Assembly: GCF_002964575.1 (NCBI RefSeq)
Contig: NZ_POQQ01000076.1
Span: forward strand, 1 to 64,000
DNA: 64,000 nucleotides
Direction: 5' to 3'
Origin: Streptococcus suis
Lineage (GTDB): Bacteria; Bacillota; Bacilli; Lactobacillales; Streptococcaceae
Part shown: positions 8,140 to 17,312 of the stretch, in pieces
Layout: each line of letters opens with the position of its first letter
How positions within the stretch are numbered: position 1 is the first letter of the stretch
Made by a program: the position numbers and the translations under genes
The notes under the pieces: generated by a model
Told to the model about the DNA's origin: nothing
Database searches by the model: none
The model's input: the letters and a program-made list of their open reading frames with translations, nothing else

Positions 8140-9624
8140 ATGACACTAGTTTATCAATCAACACGCGATGCTAAAAATACCGTATCGGCTAGTCAGGCTA
8201 TTTTGCAGGGCTTGGCGACTGATGGTGGTTTGTTTACACCGATTTCCATTCCAACAGTTGACTTGGACTTTTCTGTTCTCAAAGACGCTTCTTATCAAGA
8301 GGTTGCCAAGCTGATTTTGTCAGCTTTCTTGGATGATTTTACGGCAGACGAACTGGACTACTGTATCAACAATGCCTATGACAGCAAGTTTGACACGCCA
8401 GTTATTGCCCCAGTGGTTAAGCTAAAAGGTCAGTACAACTTGGAACTCTTCCGAGGCTCAACCATTGCCTTTAAGGATATGGCACTGTCTATCCTGCCTT
8501 ACTTGATGACAACTGCGGCGAAAAAGCATGGTTTGGAAAATGAGATTGTCATCTTGACAGCGACTTCAGGCGATACAGGCAAGGCAGCCATGGCTGGTTT
8601 TGCGGATGTTCCTGGCACGCAAATCATCGTCTTCTATCCACGCGACGGGGTGTCTAAGGTCCAAGAATTGCAGATGACCACGCAGACAGGAGCTAACACG
8701 CATGTGGTGGCTATTGACGGTAACTTTGACGACGCCCAGACAAATGTCAAACACATGTTCAACGATGAGGCTCTTCGTGCCAAATTGGCAGCTAAGAAAC
8801 TCCAGTTTTCATCTGCTAACTCTATGAACATCGGCCGCTTGGTGCCACAGATTGTGTACTATGTCTATGCCTACGCACAGCTGGTTAAAACTGGCGAGAT
8901 TGCGGCGGGTGACAAGGTCAACTTCACCGTTCCGACAGGGAATTTCGGAAATATCTTGGCGGCATACTACGCCAAACAAATCGGTCTTCCAGTTGGCAAG
9001 CTCATCTGTGCTTCCAACGACAACAACGTCTTGACCGACTTCTTCTCAACAGGTGTTTACGACAAGAACCGTACCTTCCGCGTGACCACTAGTCCGTCCA
9101 TGGACATCTTGGTGTCCTCAAACTTGGAACGCTTGATTTTCCATCTCTTTGGCAATGACGCTGGAAAAACAGCTGACCTCATGGAAGCCTTGAACACAGC
9201 TGGTCAGTACGACATTCAAGGGGCTGACGCGGAAATCCTCTCTCTCTTTGCTGCCGCCTTTGCGACAGAAGAAGAAACTGCTGCGGAAATCAAGCGAGTC
9301 TATGAGGAGTCAGACTACATTGAAGATCCACATACGGCTGTTGCCTCAGCTGTCTATAAACAGTATGTGGAGAAGACGGGAGATCAGACTCCGACAGTGA
9401 TTGCTTCCACAGCAAGTCCTTACAAGTTCCCGGTGGTTGCGGTTGAGGCTGTGACAGGCCAGTCAGGTTTGTCTGACTTTGAAGCCCTTGCAAAATTGCA
9501 TGAGATTTCAGGTGTAGCCCTGCCGCCAGCTGTGGACGGATTGGAAACAGCACCTGTTCGCCACAAAACCGTTGTTGCAGCTGCGGATATGCAGGCTGAG
9601 GTGGAACGTTATTTGGGTATTTAA
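8140..9624 (+). CDS. thrC: Threonine synthase
   Basis: This 494-residue PLP enzyme converts O-phosphohomoserine to threonine, the last step of threonine synthesis. The PLP lysine is Lys112 in GSTIAFKDMALS. A phosphate-binding loop (TSGDTGKAAM) and a second conserved segment (VPTGNFGNILAAYYAK) follow. The length fits the longer, yeast-like class of threonine synthases found in streptococci. ACGAGG precedes the ATG. It is monocistronic, with a terminator right after it. Threonine supplies IlvA, encoded at the right end of the window. Confidence 0.95.
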   Translation: MTLVYQSTRDAKNTVSASQAILQGLATDGGLFTPISIPTVDLDFSVLKDASYQEVAKLILSAFLDDFTADELDYCINNAYDSKFDTPVIAPVVKLKGQYNLELFRGSTIAFKDMALSILPYLMTTAAKKHGLENEIVILTATSGDTGKAAMAGFADVPGTQIIVFYPRDGVSKVQELQMTTQTGANTHVVAIDGNFDDAQTNVKHMFNDEALRAKLAAKKLQFSSANSMNIGRLVPQIVYYVYAYAQLVKTGEIAAGDKVNFTVPTGNFGNILAAYYAKQIGLPVGKLICASNDNNVLTDFFSTGVYDKNRTFRVTTSPSMDILVSSNLERLIFHLFGNDAGKTADLMEALNTAGQYDIQGADAEILSLFAAAFATEEETAAEIKRVYEESDYIEDPHTAVASAVYKQYVEKTGDQTPTVIASTASPYKFPVVAVEAVTGQSGLSDFEALAKLHEISGVALPPAVDGLETAPVRHKTVVAAADMQAEVERYLGI

Positions 9625-9640
9625 TCCATTGATGATTCCT

Positions 9641-9676
9641 AACAAACTACTTATCTTGAGTAGTTTGTTTTCTTTT
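9641..9676 (+). terminator. thrC terminator
   Basis: AACAAACTACT pairs with AGTAGTTTGTT (11 bp) and is followed by a T-rich tail. Confidence 0.88.
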
Positions 9677-9692
9677 TAAATGTAGAGTAAAA

Positions 9693-9721
9693 TTTACAGA
9701 TAATTTAAGGAATGATATACT
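9693..9721 (+). promoter_or_regulatory. Promoter of the ECF/MATE operon
   Basis: TTTACA (9693-9698), 17-bp spacer, TATACT (9716-9721) with an extended-10 TG. It is a strong-looking promoter left in front of a truncated ABC gene, and it probably drives the downstream transporter genes. Confidence 0.7.
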
Positions 9722-9835
9722 AGATAAGAGCACTTGGAAAAGAAGTCACTAGTGGCACAGTAGCAAGTAACCATTTTTTGTAAAAAGAAAACGCCTTATC
9801 AATGTAGCTGGGAGAATGGATTTTACCAACATTGA

Positions 9836-10105
9836 GAGGGCTTGGATACGCTTGTGGAAGCCAGTGACTTTTCAGCAGGAGAAGGGCAACGCTTGGAACT
9901 CATGCGGGCCCTGCTCAAAAATGCGGATTGCTATATCTTTGATGAGCCGACTAGTCACCTAGACTCGCTCAATGAAGCCTGCTTTATCCGGCTGGTTAAA
10001 GAGCATTGTCAGGGCGTGGTCTTCTTGATTTCCCATAGAAGCTCGACCATGGCTTGTGCGGATACCATTTTCCGCTTGGAAGACGGACAATTAGTAAAGG
10101 AATAA
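9836..10105 (+). pseudogene. Truncated ABC-exporter ATPase (C-terminal end only)
   Basis: About 89 residues remain of an ABC ATPase: signature-like FSAGEGQR, Walker B with D-loop (CYIFDEPTSHLDS) and H-loop (FLISHRSS). The membrane domain and Walker A are absent, and an in-frame stop lies at 9833-9835, so it cannot bind ATP alone. No ATG or ribosome site introduces it; the first possible start is TTG at 9842. It ends 3 bp before the ECF S-component gene, so an internal deletion probably removed most of an exporter gene while keeping its promoter. A functional mini-protein is possible but unlikely. Confidence 0.75.
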
Positions 10106-10108
10106 TAA

Positions 10109-10702
10109 ATGAAGAAATTACAAGTAAAAGATCTGATGGTAACAGGGGCTTTTTCAGCCCTCTACTTTGTTTGTGTTGGTCTAGGAACCTTATTGAGCTT
10201 GGTTTTTGATCGGTCAGGTAATATGATGTATGCACCAGCTGGAGCAGCTCTTTTAGCTGGTCCAGTCTATATGCTCTTGATTGCCAAGGTTGGGAAGCCA
10301 GGTTCTATTAGTCTGGTCGGTGCAGTCATGGCCTGCTTCTTTTTCCTATCAGGCTATATGACAGCTGCCTTTCTGCCTAGCCTGACCTTTGGCTTACTAG
10401 CTGAACTGATCGCAAAAGCTGGTCACTATAAGCAAAAATGGGTCAATCTTCTTAGTTATATTGTTTTCTCTTTTGGAAATTTAGGACCGATTCTGCTTAT
10501 GTGGTTTATGCGAGATGCCTATGAAGCCGGTCTATTGGCCCGTGGTAAATCAGCAGAGTATGTGGCCCGAGTGATGCTGGACTTTACTCCAGGGAATGTA
10601 ATCTGGTTGTCAACTACTATTATTCTAACTGCTCTTGTAAGTGGCCTTTTTGGACAATACATGGTCAAGCGCTATTTCAAACAATCAGGTTTTCTATCAT
10701 GA
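10109..10702 (+). CDS. ECF transporter substrate-binding S component (MptD/Trep_Strep-like)
   Basis: This 197-residue integral membrane protein has about six hydrophobic segments. It begins MKKLQVKDLMVTGAFSALYF, typical of the small S subunits of energy-coupling-factor importers in the Trep_Strep/MptD group. S components bind the substrate, often a vitamin, metal or metal chelate, in the membrane. The substrate cannot be read from the sequence. It starts 3 bp after the truncated ATPase and overlaps the next gene by 4 bp (ATGA), so translation is probably coupled. Confidence 0.75.
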   Translation: MKKLQVKDLMVTGAFSALYFVCVGLGTLLSLVFDRSGNMMYAPAGAALLAGPVYMLLIAKVGKPGSISLVGAVMACFFFLSGYMTAAFLPSLTFGLLAELIAKAGHYKQKWVNLLSYIVFSFGNLGPILLMWFMRDAYEAGLLARGKSAEYVARVMLDFTPGNVIWLSTTIILTALVSGLFGQYMVKRYFKQSGFLS

Positions 10703-11358
10703 AATTAGATGCCCGTACCAAAATCATTCTAGTCATCTTTGCTAGTATTACCTATGGTTTGCGACTGACTATTCTTGAAAATGCAGTGCTAGTCTTGGGA
10801 TTTAGCCTGCTTTTCTGGTTTTCTCAGAAGAAAAAAATGGCTGTCATTGGGGTCTTGTTCTATACTGGTTTTTGGCTCCTGTCCTATATTTCCTTCTTGC
10901 CAGCCTGGCTGGCACATGTCTTGGTCGTTCTGACTTATACATGGCCACCACTTTTAGCAGGGCATTTTTTGCTGATGACCACCAGCAGTTACGAACTTGT
11001 CCATGGTCTGCGCAAATGGCGCTTGCCAGAGGTATTTCTTTTGACGCTAGGAGTCATGTTTCGTTTCCTTCCAGCTATCAAGGAGGATGCTAGAACCATT
11101 CGCGCTTCATTACAGGTGAGGGGGATTTTCCTGCGGAAGAGGGACGTGATTTGTAGACCGCTTCAGTACCTGGAATGTTTCTTGGTTCCCCTTATGATGT
11201 CCCTCTTGCGAACGGCTCAGGAATTAACTGTAGCCAGTTTGACCAAGGGCTTGGCCTTGTCTGGTAAACCCACAGAATACCTGCAGTCGTCTTGGAGCCT
11301 GCTAGATTGGAGTCTTTGTTTATGTTGTGTCAGTTTTCTTCTTCTGGTCCAGCTGTGA
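10699..11358 (+). CDS. ECF transporter transmembrane T component
   Basis: This 219-residue membrane protein resembles EcfT scaffold subunits: hydrophobic N-terminal half, then a cytoplasmic segment with a short Ala-Arg-Gly-type coupling motif (ASLQVRGIFLRKRD). The T subunit links the S component to the ATPases. It overlaps the S gene by 4 bp and the ATPase gene by 37 bp. This is a dedicated (group I) ECF operon, since all three subunit types are adjacent. Confidence 0.8.
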   Translation: MKLDARTKIILVIFASITYGLRLTILENAVLVLGFSLLFWFSQKKKMAVIGVLFYTGFWLLSYISFLPAWLAHVLVVLTYTWPPLLAGHFLLMTTSSYELVHGLRKWRLPEVFLLTLGVMFRFLPAIKEDARTIRASLQVRGIFLRKRDVICRPLQYLECFLVPLMMSLLRTAQELTVASLTKGLALSGKPTEYLQSSWSLLDWSLCLCCVSFLLLVQL

Positions 11359-12749
11359 CGGTAAGAGGGTTGGAATTGCACTATCCCGGATCTGACAAAC
11401 CAGCCCTTGCTATTTCAGATTTAACCATCCCAACCGGCCAATGTGTCGTTCTTTGTGGTCAGAGCGGTTCAGGAAAATCAAGTTTTCTCAAAGTTTTGAA
11501 TGGCCTGGTTCCAGAATATTATCCAGCCCAACTCTCAGGTCAGGTCTATCTAGGTGACAAGGAGTTGAGAGGGATGAGTTTAGAAGATTTGTCCTATCAG
11601 GTTGCTTCTGTTTTTCAGCAACCTTCTACTCAATTCTTCCAAAATCAAGTCTTGCAGGAACTGGTATTTCCCTGTGAAAACCAAGGCTTATCTAAGGAAG
11701 AAATAGCTCAGCGTTTGGTTTGGGTCAATAACTTGTTTGACTTAGAGCCCCTGTATGAACGAAAGATTTCCAGCCTATCTGGTGGACAGCAACAGGTTCT
11801 GGCTTTGGCTGTTGCAGCCATGCAGGGAACAGATCTTCTAGTTCTGGATGAGCCGACAGCTAATTTGGATCAGCAAGGTGTGGTAAGAGTTCAAGAAGTC
11901 TTGCAGCTCTTGAAAAAACAGGGAAAAACCATTATTATTGCGGAACACCGCTTGTCCTATCTCAGTTACTTGGCTGATCGCTACCTCTATTTTCAAGACG
12001 GACAGTTGGTGACGGACTATTTGGCTGCGGACTTTCTCAGCCGAACAGATGCCTGTCGTCAGGACATGGGGCTGCGTTGCTACGATTCGGCGCCTTATGG
12101 GCGGGCAATAGCAGAGCGGGCTAGTCAGTTTACAGATGATGAGCAAGGCTTGCTTGTTGAGAACCTATCGGTCAGCCAGTCAGGAAGCCTTCTTTACCAG
12201 GTTGAAAAGCTCTGTTTGGCACCGGGTCAGGTTATTGGTCTTGTGGGACCAAATGGGTCTGGAAAAACGAGTCTAGCCAACTATCTGGTTGGACTATCAG
12301 AAGATAAAAAGGCTAGCATTGCTTGTTATGGGAAAAAACTCACGGCAGGTCAACGCCTGGAAAAAACTGCCCTTGTCATGCAGGATGTCCGCCTACAGCT
12401 CTTTGCAGAAACAGTCTGCAGGGAATTGACGCTGGGGCAAAAAGACAAGCAGCTTGATGAGGAGATGATCAGCCGTTTTCGCTTGGAAGACTTGCTGGAT
12501 AGGCATCCAGTCAGCTTGTCAGGTGGAGAGCAGCAACGTGTGATGATGGTAGCTAGCTTATTGGCGGATAAGGACATTTTTATCTTTGATGAGCCGACTA
12601 GCGGTTTGGATCTGCGACAGATGAAAGCAGTCGCCAGGGCCCTGCTTGATTTAAAAGAGAAAAATAAGCTAGTTCTGTTGATTTCGCATGATGAAGAACT
12701 CTTAGACTTGGTTTGTGATAAAATAATAGATGTTAAACAATTAAGATGA
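11322..12749 (+). CDS. ECF transporter ATPase, fused double ABC domains
   Basis: This protein of about 475 residues holds two complete ABC ATPase domains. The first has Walker A GQSGSGKSS, signature LSGGQQQVLAL and Walker B LLVLDEPTANLD. The second has GPNGSGKTS, LSGGEQQRVMM and IFIFDEPTSGLD. One chain therefore supplies both energising subunits. ATG 11322 has TGGAG upstream; GTG 11355, which overlaps the T-gene stop, is an alternative. Overlap with the next gene is 4 bp. Confidence 0.88.
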   Translation: MLCQFSSSGPAVTVRGLELHYPGSDKPALAISDLTIPTGQCVVLCGQSGSGKSSFLKVLNGLVPEYYPAQLSGQVYLGDKELRGMSLEDLSYQVASVFQQPSTQFFQNQVLQELVFPCENQGLSKEEIAQRLVWVNNLFDLEPLYERKISSLSGGQQQVLALAVAAMQGTDLLVLDEPTANLDQQGVVRVQEVLQLLKKQGKTIIIAEHRLSYLSYLADRYLYFQDGQLVTDYLAADFLSRTDACRQDMGLRCYDSAPYGRAIAERASQFTDDEQGLLVENLSVSQSGSLLYQVEKLCLAPGQVIGLVGPNGSGKTSLANYLVGLSEDKKASIACYGKKLTAGQRLEKTALVMQDVRLQLFAETVCRELTLGQKDKQLDEEMISRFRLEDLLDRHPVSLSGGEQQRVMMVASLLADKDIFIFDEPTSGLDLRQMKAVARALLDLKEKNKLVLLISHDEELLDLVCDKIIDVKQLR

Positions 12750-14032
12750 GGATGATGAACAAGCATACAAAAGAATTACTTAGGATTGCCTTGCCTGCTA
12801 TGGCTGAAAATATTCTCCAAATGTTGATGGGCATGGTGGATTCTTACTTAGTGGCTAGTATCGGCCTTGTAGCCCTGTCGGGAGTATCTCTGGCCAACAA
12901 TATATTGGCAGTTTATCAGGCAATTTTTATCGCTTTAGCCGCGGCCATCTCAGCTCGTCTGGCTCAGATTTTGGGTCAAGGGAAGTCTGAAAAGATGAGC
13001 TATATTGTTAGCGAGGGCTTGAAAATAACGCTTTGTGTTAGTCTGGTTCTTGGTGGGTTAGCCCTATTGTTGGGTCCCAATTTGCTGACAAGTTTGGGAG
13101 CTGAAGCTGCAGTTGCCAAGGCAGGTGGTCTTTATCTCATCTTGGTTGGTGGCGGCATTCTCTTTCTCGGATTGATGATGAGTTTAGGTGCGATCTTACG
13201 AACCTTGGGTCAACCCAAATTCCCCATGTATATCAGTCTTCTGTCCAATCTTTTGAATGTTCTTTTTTCAGCCTTTGCTGTTTTTGTGATCCATGCTGGC
13301 GTGGCTGGAGTTGCTCTTGGAACAGTCTTGTCACGGCTGGTAGGTTGTTTTCTGCTGTGGGCAAAGCTTGCCTTTCCTTTAGAGAAATGGACCTGGTCTT
13401 TGGATAGGGAGCTCATCCGACTTGCCTTGCCAACGACTGGGGAGCGCTTGATGATGCGGGCTGGCGATGTGGTTGTTGTCGCTTTGATTACTGGTTTAGG
13501 TACAGCAGTTGTAGCTGGTAACGCCATTGGAGAAACGCTAACCCAGTTTAACTATATGCCAGCCATGGGAATTGCCACGGCAACCATTATCTTGACAGCC
13601 AAGCATAGGCAGACTCAGTCTGCGGTAGAGGACATCTTGAAAAGGAGTTTCTTTCTTTCACTCCTTTTTATGCTACTGGTAGCTACTACAACCTATTTAT
13701 CTGGTCCACTTTTAATCGGTTTGTATTCAAAAGAACCACAGGTTGTTCAGGCCAGCCAGACAGTTTTGCTCTATTCCATGTTAGGTGTTCCCTTTACGGC
13801 TTCTACTCTTGTTTTAACTGCCTTGTGGCAAGGTCTGGGTAATGCCAAGCTACCATTTTATGCGACCAGTCTAGGTATGTGGATAGTCCGAATTGGTCTT
13901 ACCTATCTACTTATTGGAGTATTTCATCTAGGTTTACAGGCTATTTGGATAGCAACTATAGCCGATAATGCCTTTCGTGCAGGATTTTTGTATGTCCAAT
14001 ATAGGCGAGAAAGAAAAGTTAAAATTGATTAA
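12746..14032 (+). CDS. MATE family multidrug/toxin efflux protein
   Basis: This protein of about 428 residues has 12 predicted membrane segments and the two-fold MATE arrangement (ELLRIALPAMAENILQMLMG at the N-terminus, LIRLALPTTGERLMM at the half-way point). MATE proteins export organic cations or other small molecules using Na+ or H+ gradients. The first ATG overlaps the ATPase stop; ATG 12752 or 12755 is equally possible. Co-transcription with an ECF importer suggests a linked import/export function, such as uptake of a ligand and export of a carrier or by-product. That link is inference. Confidence 0.85.
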   Translation: MRMMNKHTKELLRIALPAMAENILQMLMGMVDSYLVASIGLVALSGVSLANNILAVYQAIFIALAAAISARLAQILGQGKSEKMSYIVSEGLKITLCVSLVLGGLALLLGPNLLTSLGAEAAVAKAGGLYLILVGGGILFLGLMMSLGAILRTLGQPKFPMYISLLSNLLNVLFSAFAVFVIHAGVAGVALGTVLSRLVGCFLLWAKLAFPLEKWTWSLDRELIRLALPTTGERLMMRAGDVVVVALITGLGTAVVAGNAIGETLTQFNYMPAMGIATATIILTAKHRQTQSAVEDILKRSFFLSLLFMLLVATTTYLSGPLLIGLYSKEPQVVQASQTVLLYSMLGVPFTASTLVLTALWQGLGNAKLPFYATSLGMWIVRIGLTYLLIGVFHLGLQAIWIATIADNAFRAGFLYVQYRRERKVKID

Positions 14033-14131
14033 GAAATGTCTAAGAAATCTTTTAGTTTCGCTTAAGCTAGCTCTTGTATACTATATTCAAGCTAGAAATA
14101 GCAAACAATTTTCTTTTCACCTAAAGGTGTC

Positions 14132-14165
14132 CCTATCTCTAAGTCGCAAGCGACAAAGAGCTAGG
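14132..14165. repeat. Hairpin repeat, related to 25903-25936
   Basis: CCTATCTCT-aa-GTCGC-aa-GCGAC-aa-AGAGCTAGG forms a two-part stem with minor mismatch. The same architecture with different outer arms occurs between grpE and dnaK. The 235-bp gap between the MATE gene and mvaK1 contains no gene. Confidence 0.6.
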
Positions 14166-14184
14166 TATCATATAATCTCCAGAG

Positions 14185-14214
14185 AACAGTCGACTGAGGT
14201 CGGCTGTTTTCGTC
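14185..14214 (+). terminator. Terminator of the ECF/MATE operon
   Basis: AACAGTCGAC pairs with GTCGGCTGTT (one G-U) with a 4-nt loop, followed by TTTTCGTC. Confidence 0.7.
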
Positions 14215-14232
14215 TATTATTCTTATGAAAAA

Positions 14233-14241
14233 TGGTATAAT
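14233..14241 (+). promoter_or_regulatory. Mevalonate operon promoter (extended -10)
   Basis: TGGTATAAT is a perfect extended -10, 26 bp before the mvaK1 start. The -35 region is poor. Confidence 0.65.
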
Positions 14242-14267
14242 AGTTGTGATTGTGTAAGGAGAAGAAT

Positions 14268-15203
14268 ATGTCAGTAGTAGGAAAAGCAAATGGAAAAATC
14301 ATTTTGATGGGCGAGCATGCGGTTGTCTATGGCCAGCCAGCAATTGCTATGCCTTTTTCTGCTGTTGAAATTACCGCTCAGGTAAGGGCGCAGGGTCAGG
14401 CTCTGAGTGTGGCCTGTGACTTCTACGAAGGTTTGGTTCACAAGATGCCAAAAATCTGGGAAAGCCTCAAGCATGCTATTCGCTTTTCCCTCTACCGTAT
14501 CGGCGCTCCGACAGATCCAGCTATTCACATCGAAATCAGCTCCACCATTCCTGCCGAGCGAGGCATGGGCTCCAGTGCTGCGGTGGCAGTTGCGGTGGCC
14601 CGCGCCCTCTTTGCCTATTATGAAAAAGAGCTGACAGACAGTGAGCTCTGGGACATCGTCCAGTCTTCGGAAAAAATTGCTCACGGCAATCCCTCTGGCG
14701 TCGATGCGGCAACCACCAGCGGTAAGTCACCAGTCTTTTTTATCAAACACCAGCCCATTCAACCGCTGGAGCTAAAACTCCAGGCCTATTTGGTGGTGGC
14801 AGATACTGGAGTGACTGGAAATACCCTAGAAGCCATTTCAGACGTGGCTGATTTGTTGGAGAAAAAGCCAGAGGCTATCAAGCTAGTAGAAGAACTGGGT
14901 AACTTGACCCGACAGGCCAAGGAAGATTTAGCCACAGACCAGGCAGAGCTTCTAGGTAGCAGAATGAACCAAGCCCATGCCCTCCTGCAAAAATTAGGCG
15001 TGTCTGATCCTAGCCTGGATAAGCTCGTCAGCCTTGCCCAAGAAAATGGAGCCCTCGGAGCCAAATTAACCGGTGGCGGACGAGGCGGTTGCATGATTGC
15101 CCTATCCAGAACAGCCCAGGATGCCCAAGTCCTTGCCCAACTTCTTGCCCAAGCAGGTGCCCGCCAAACCTGGATACAGTACTTAGGAGAAACCAATGAC
15201 TAA
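14268..15203 (+). CDS. mvaK1: Mevalonate kinase
   Basis: This 311-residue GHMP kinase phosphorylates mevalonate to 5-phosphomevalonate, the entry step of the lower mevalonate pathway to isopentenyl diphosphate. Motif 1 is MGEHAVVYGQPAIAMP, the ATP loop is ERGMGSSAAVAVAVA, and the C-terminal motif is KLTGGGRGGCMIAL. ATG 14268 follows AAGGAG at 6 bp. It is the first gene of a tight operon and overlaps mvaD by 8 bp. Confidence 0.95.
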   Translation: MSVVGKANGKIILMGEHAVVYGQPAIAMPFSAVEITAQVRAQGQALSVACDFYEGLVHKMPKIWESLKHAIRFSLYRIGAPTDPAIHIEISSTIPAERGMGSSAAVAVAVARALFAYYEKELTDSELWDIVQSSEKIAHGNPSGVDAATTSGKSPVFFIKHQPIQPLELKLQAYLVVADTGVTGNTLEAISDVADLLEKKPEAIKLVEELGNLTRQAKEDLATDQAELLGSRMNQAHALLQKLGVSDPSLDKLVSLAQENGALGAKLTGGGRGGCMIALSRTAQDAQVLAQLLAQAGARQTWIQYLGETND

Positions 15204-16221
15204 ACAGACAGGCATTGCCCGTGCCCATACCAATATTGCCTTGATTAAATACTGGGGAAAACGAGATAAGGAATTATTCCTACCCATGAATTCTAGCCTA
15301 TCCTTGACCCTTGACGCATTTTATACGGATACCAAGGTCGTTTTTGACCCCAAATTGACTGCCGATGAGTTCTATCTCAACGGAATGTTACAAAAAGAAA
15401 AAGAAATATTAAAAATTTCTCGATTTTTGGATTTGTTTTGCGAATATATAGGTGAAAGGGCATTTGCCCGAGTGGAAAGTCTAAATTTTGTTCCGACTGC
15501 GGCTGGTTTGGCCAGCTCAGCATCAGCCTTCGCAGCACTTGCGCTTGCAACCGCAACTGCCTTGGATATAGATTTGTCACCAGCCACCCTATCCACCCTT
15601 GCACGCAGGGGGTCTGGCTCAAGCACCCGCAGCCTATTCGGTGGCTTTGTCGAGTGGGATATGGGAACGGGTTCGGAAGACTCTATGGCCCATCCCATTG
15701 ACGATGCCGATTGGGATATTGCCATGGTCGTCTTAGCCGTCAATACTGGACCGAAAAAGATTGCTAGTCGAGAGGGAATGGACCATACGGTTGCCACCTC
15801 ACCATTTTACACAGCCTGGGTAGAAACAGCCAAGCAAGACTTGGTGGACATCAAGGAAGCCATTGCCAGCCGTGATTTTGAAAAACTTGGTCAGATTACG
15901 GAACACAACGGTATGAAAATGCACGCAACGACGCTTTCTGCCAATCCGCCCTTTACCTACTGGTCAGCCGATAGCCTAGTGGCCCAAGAGGCAGTCCGTC
16001 AGGTTCGTGAGGAAAGCGGCTTATCAGCCTACATGACCATGGATGCAGGACCGAATGTCAAGGTCCTCTGCCGAGCAAGTCAAATGGACGAGCTAGTAGC
16101 TGAATTGGCCAAAGTCTTCCCAAGGGAGAAAATCATTACCAGCAAGCCTGGTCCTGCCGCCTACGTCCTCAGCGAAGACGAGTGGCAGGCCTCACAAGCA
16201 GCGTTTGAAAAGGGCTTGTAG
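15196..16221 (+). CDS. mvaD: Diphosphomevalonate decarboxylase
   Basis: This 341-residue GHMP-superfamily enzyme converts 5-diphosphomevalonate to isopentenyl diphosphate with ATP use and loss of CO2. The N-terminal signature ARAHTNIALIKYWGKRD and the segment AGLASSASAFAALA are characteristic, as is the later ARRGSGSSTRSLFGG. The pathway order mvaK1-mvaD-mvaK2-fni is the usual streptococcal arrangement. Confidence 0.96.
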   Translation: MTKQTGIARAHTNIALIKYWGKRDKELFLPMNSSLSLTLDAFYTDTKVVFDPKLTADEFYLNGMLQKEKEILKISRFLDLFCEYIGERAFARVESLNFVPTAAGLASSASAFAALALATATALDIDLSPATLSTLARRGSGSSTRSLFGGFVEWDMGTGSEDSMAHPIDDADWDIAMVVLAVNTGPKKIASREGMDHTVATSPFYTAWVETAKQDLVDIKEAIASRDFEKLGQITEHNGMKMHATTLSANPPFTYWSADSLVAQEAVRQVREESGLSAYMTMDAGPNVKVLCRASQMDELVAELAKVFPREKIITSKPGPAAYVLSEDEWQASQAAFEKGL

Positions 16222-16222
16222 C

Positions 16223-17302
16223 ATGAAAGTACAAGTAAAGATACCTGGAAAACTCTTTCTAGCAGGGGAATACGCAGTTGTAGAGGCAGGCTATCCCGCA
16301 GTGATTGCGGCCCTGGACCAATACTTGACTGTCACCATAGAAACAAGTGACCGCGGCCTTCTTCATTCCAGCCAGCAAGCAGACCTCTATCTGACCTGGG
16401 AGCGTAAGGAAGGTGCCCTTCTTGTCCAAGGAGATCATCCCTATGCTCTGATTGAGACCGCCATGCAGGTGACTGAGGAATATTTGACGGCCAAGGGCTA
16501 TACTTGTCAAGCAACCTACAGCCTAGCGGTCCAATCTGACCTGGATGACCAGACTTCAGGTGCCAAGTATGGCTTGGGCTCGTCAGGGGCAGTGACGGTT
16601 GCGACGGTTAAGGCCCTGCTAACCTACTACGGTCACCGACCAGATGCCCTCCTTACCTACAAGCTGGCAGCCCTGGCCCAGACCAAGTTAGGCATGACGG
16701 GGTCCTTCGGTGACTTGGCGGCTTCCAGTTTTGGTGGCTTGATCGCCTATCATTCCCTGGACCGTTCTTGGCTTTTAGGGAAAATGGCAGAGCTGTCCCT
16801 GCTTGATCTGGTGGAAAGTGATTGGCAAGGTTTGTCCATCAGCCCTATCCAGCTACCAGAAGGCTTAGACCTCTTGGTTGGTTGGACAGGGTCGGCGGCT
16901 TCGACAGATCGATTGGTTTCCCATATGGAAAGTCAAAAAAGTCAGGCAGAAAAAGAGCACATTCATAGCCAGTTTCTAGCCGACTCCAAGACCTGTGTGG
17001 AGCAGTTGATAGCGGCCTGTCAAACAGGCAATCAAACAGCTGCTAGACAGGCCATTGCTCAGAACCGCAAGCTCTTGCAAGACTTTGCGAGAGGAATGGG
17101 TTTGGTCATTGAAACGCCTCAACTGAGCCAACTCTGTGACCTGGCCCAGACTTATGGAGCGGTGGCCAAATCATCTGGTGCAGGCGGTGGTGACTGCGGC
17201 ATTTGCTTGGTAGACAGTACGGAACAAAAAGTAGCGATTGAGAAGGCTTGGCAAGAAGCCGGCATTCTTCCACTCCAACTAAAGATCACAAGTAGAGAAT
17301 AA
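16223..17302 (+). CDS. mvaK2: Phosphomevalonate kinase
   Basis: This 359-residue GHMP kinase makes 5-diphosphomevalonate from 5-phosphomevalonate. Visible motifs are KLFLAGEYAVVEAGYPAV near the N-terminus, GLGSSGAVTVATVKALL (ATP loop) and KSSGAGGGDCGICLV at the C-terminus. ATG 16223 comes one base after the mvaD stop. An upstream in-frame ATG at 16205 lies inside mvaD and gives a less typical N-terminus. Confidence 0.94.
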   Translation: MKVQVKIPGKLFLAGEYAVVEAGYPAVIAALDQYLTVTIETSDRGLLHSSQQADLYLTWERKEGALLVQGDHPYALIETAMQVTEEYLTAKGYTCQATYSLAVQSDLDDQTSGAKYGLGSSGAVTVATVKALLTYYGHRPDALLTYKLAALAQTKLGMTGSFGDLAASSFGGLIAYHSLDRSWLLGKMAELSLLDLVESDWQGLSISPIQLPEGLDLLVGWTGSAASTDRLVSHMESQKSQAEKEHIHSQFLADSKTCVEQLIAACQTGNQTAARQAIAQNRKLLQDFARGMGLVIETPQLSQLCDLAQTYGAVAKSSGAGGGDCGICLVDSTEQKVAIEKAWQEAGILPLQLKITSRE

Positions 17303-17312
17303 GGAGAACCCT

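Noticed and set aside
9842-10105. Intact small ABC ATPase gene
   Set aside because: It lacks Walker A and a credible start, and an in-frame stop lies just upstream. It is treated as a truncated remnant.
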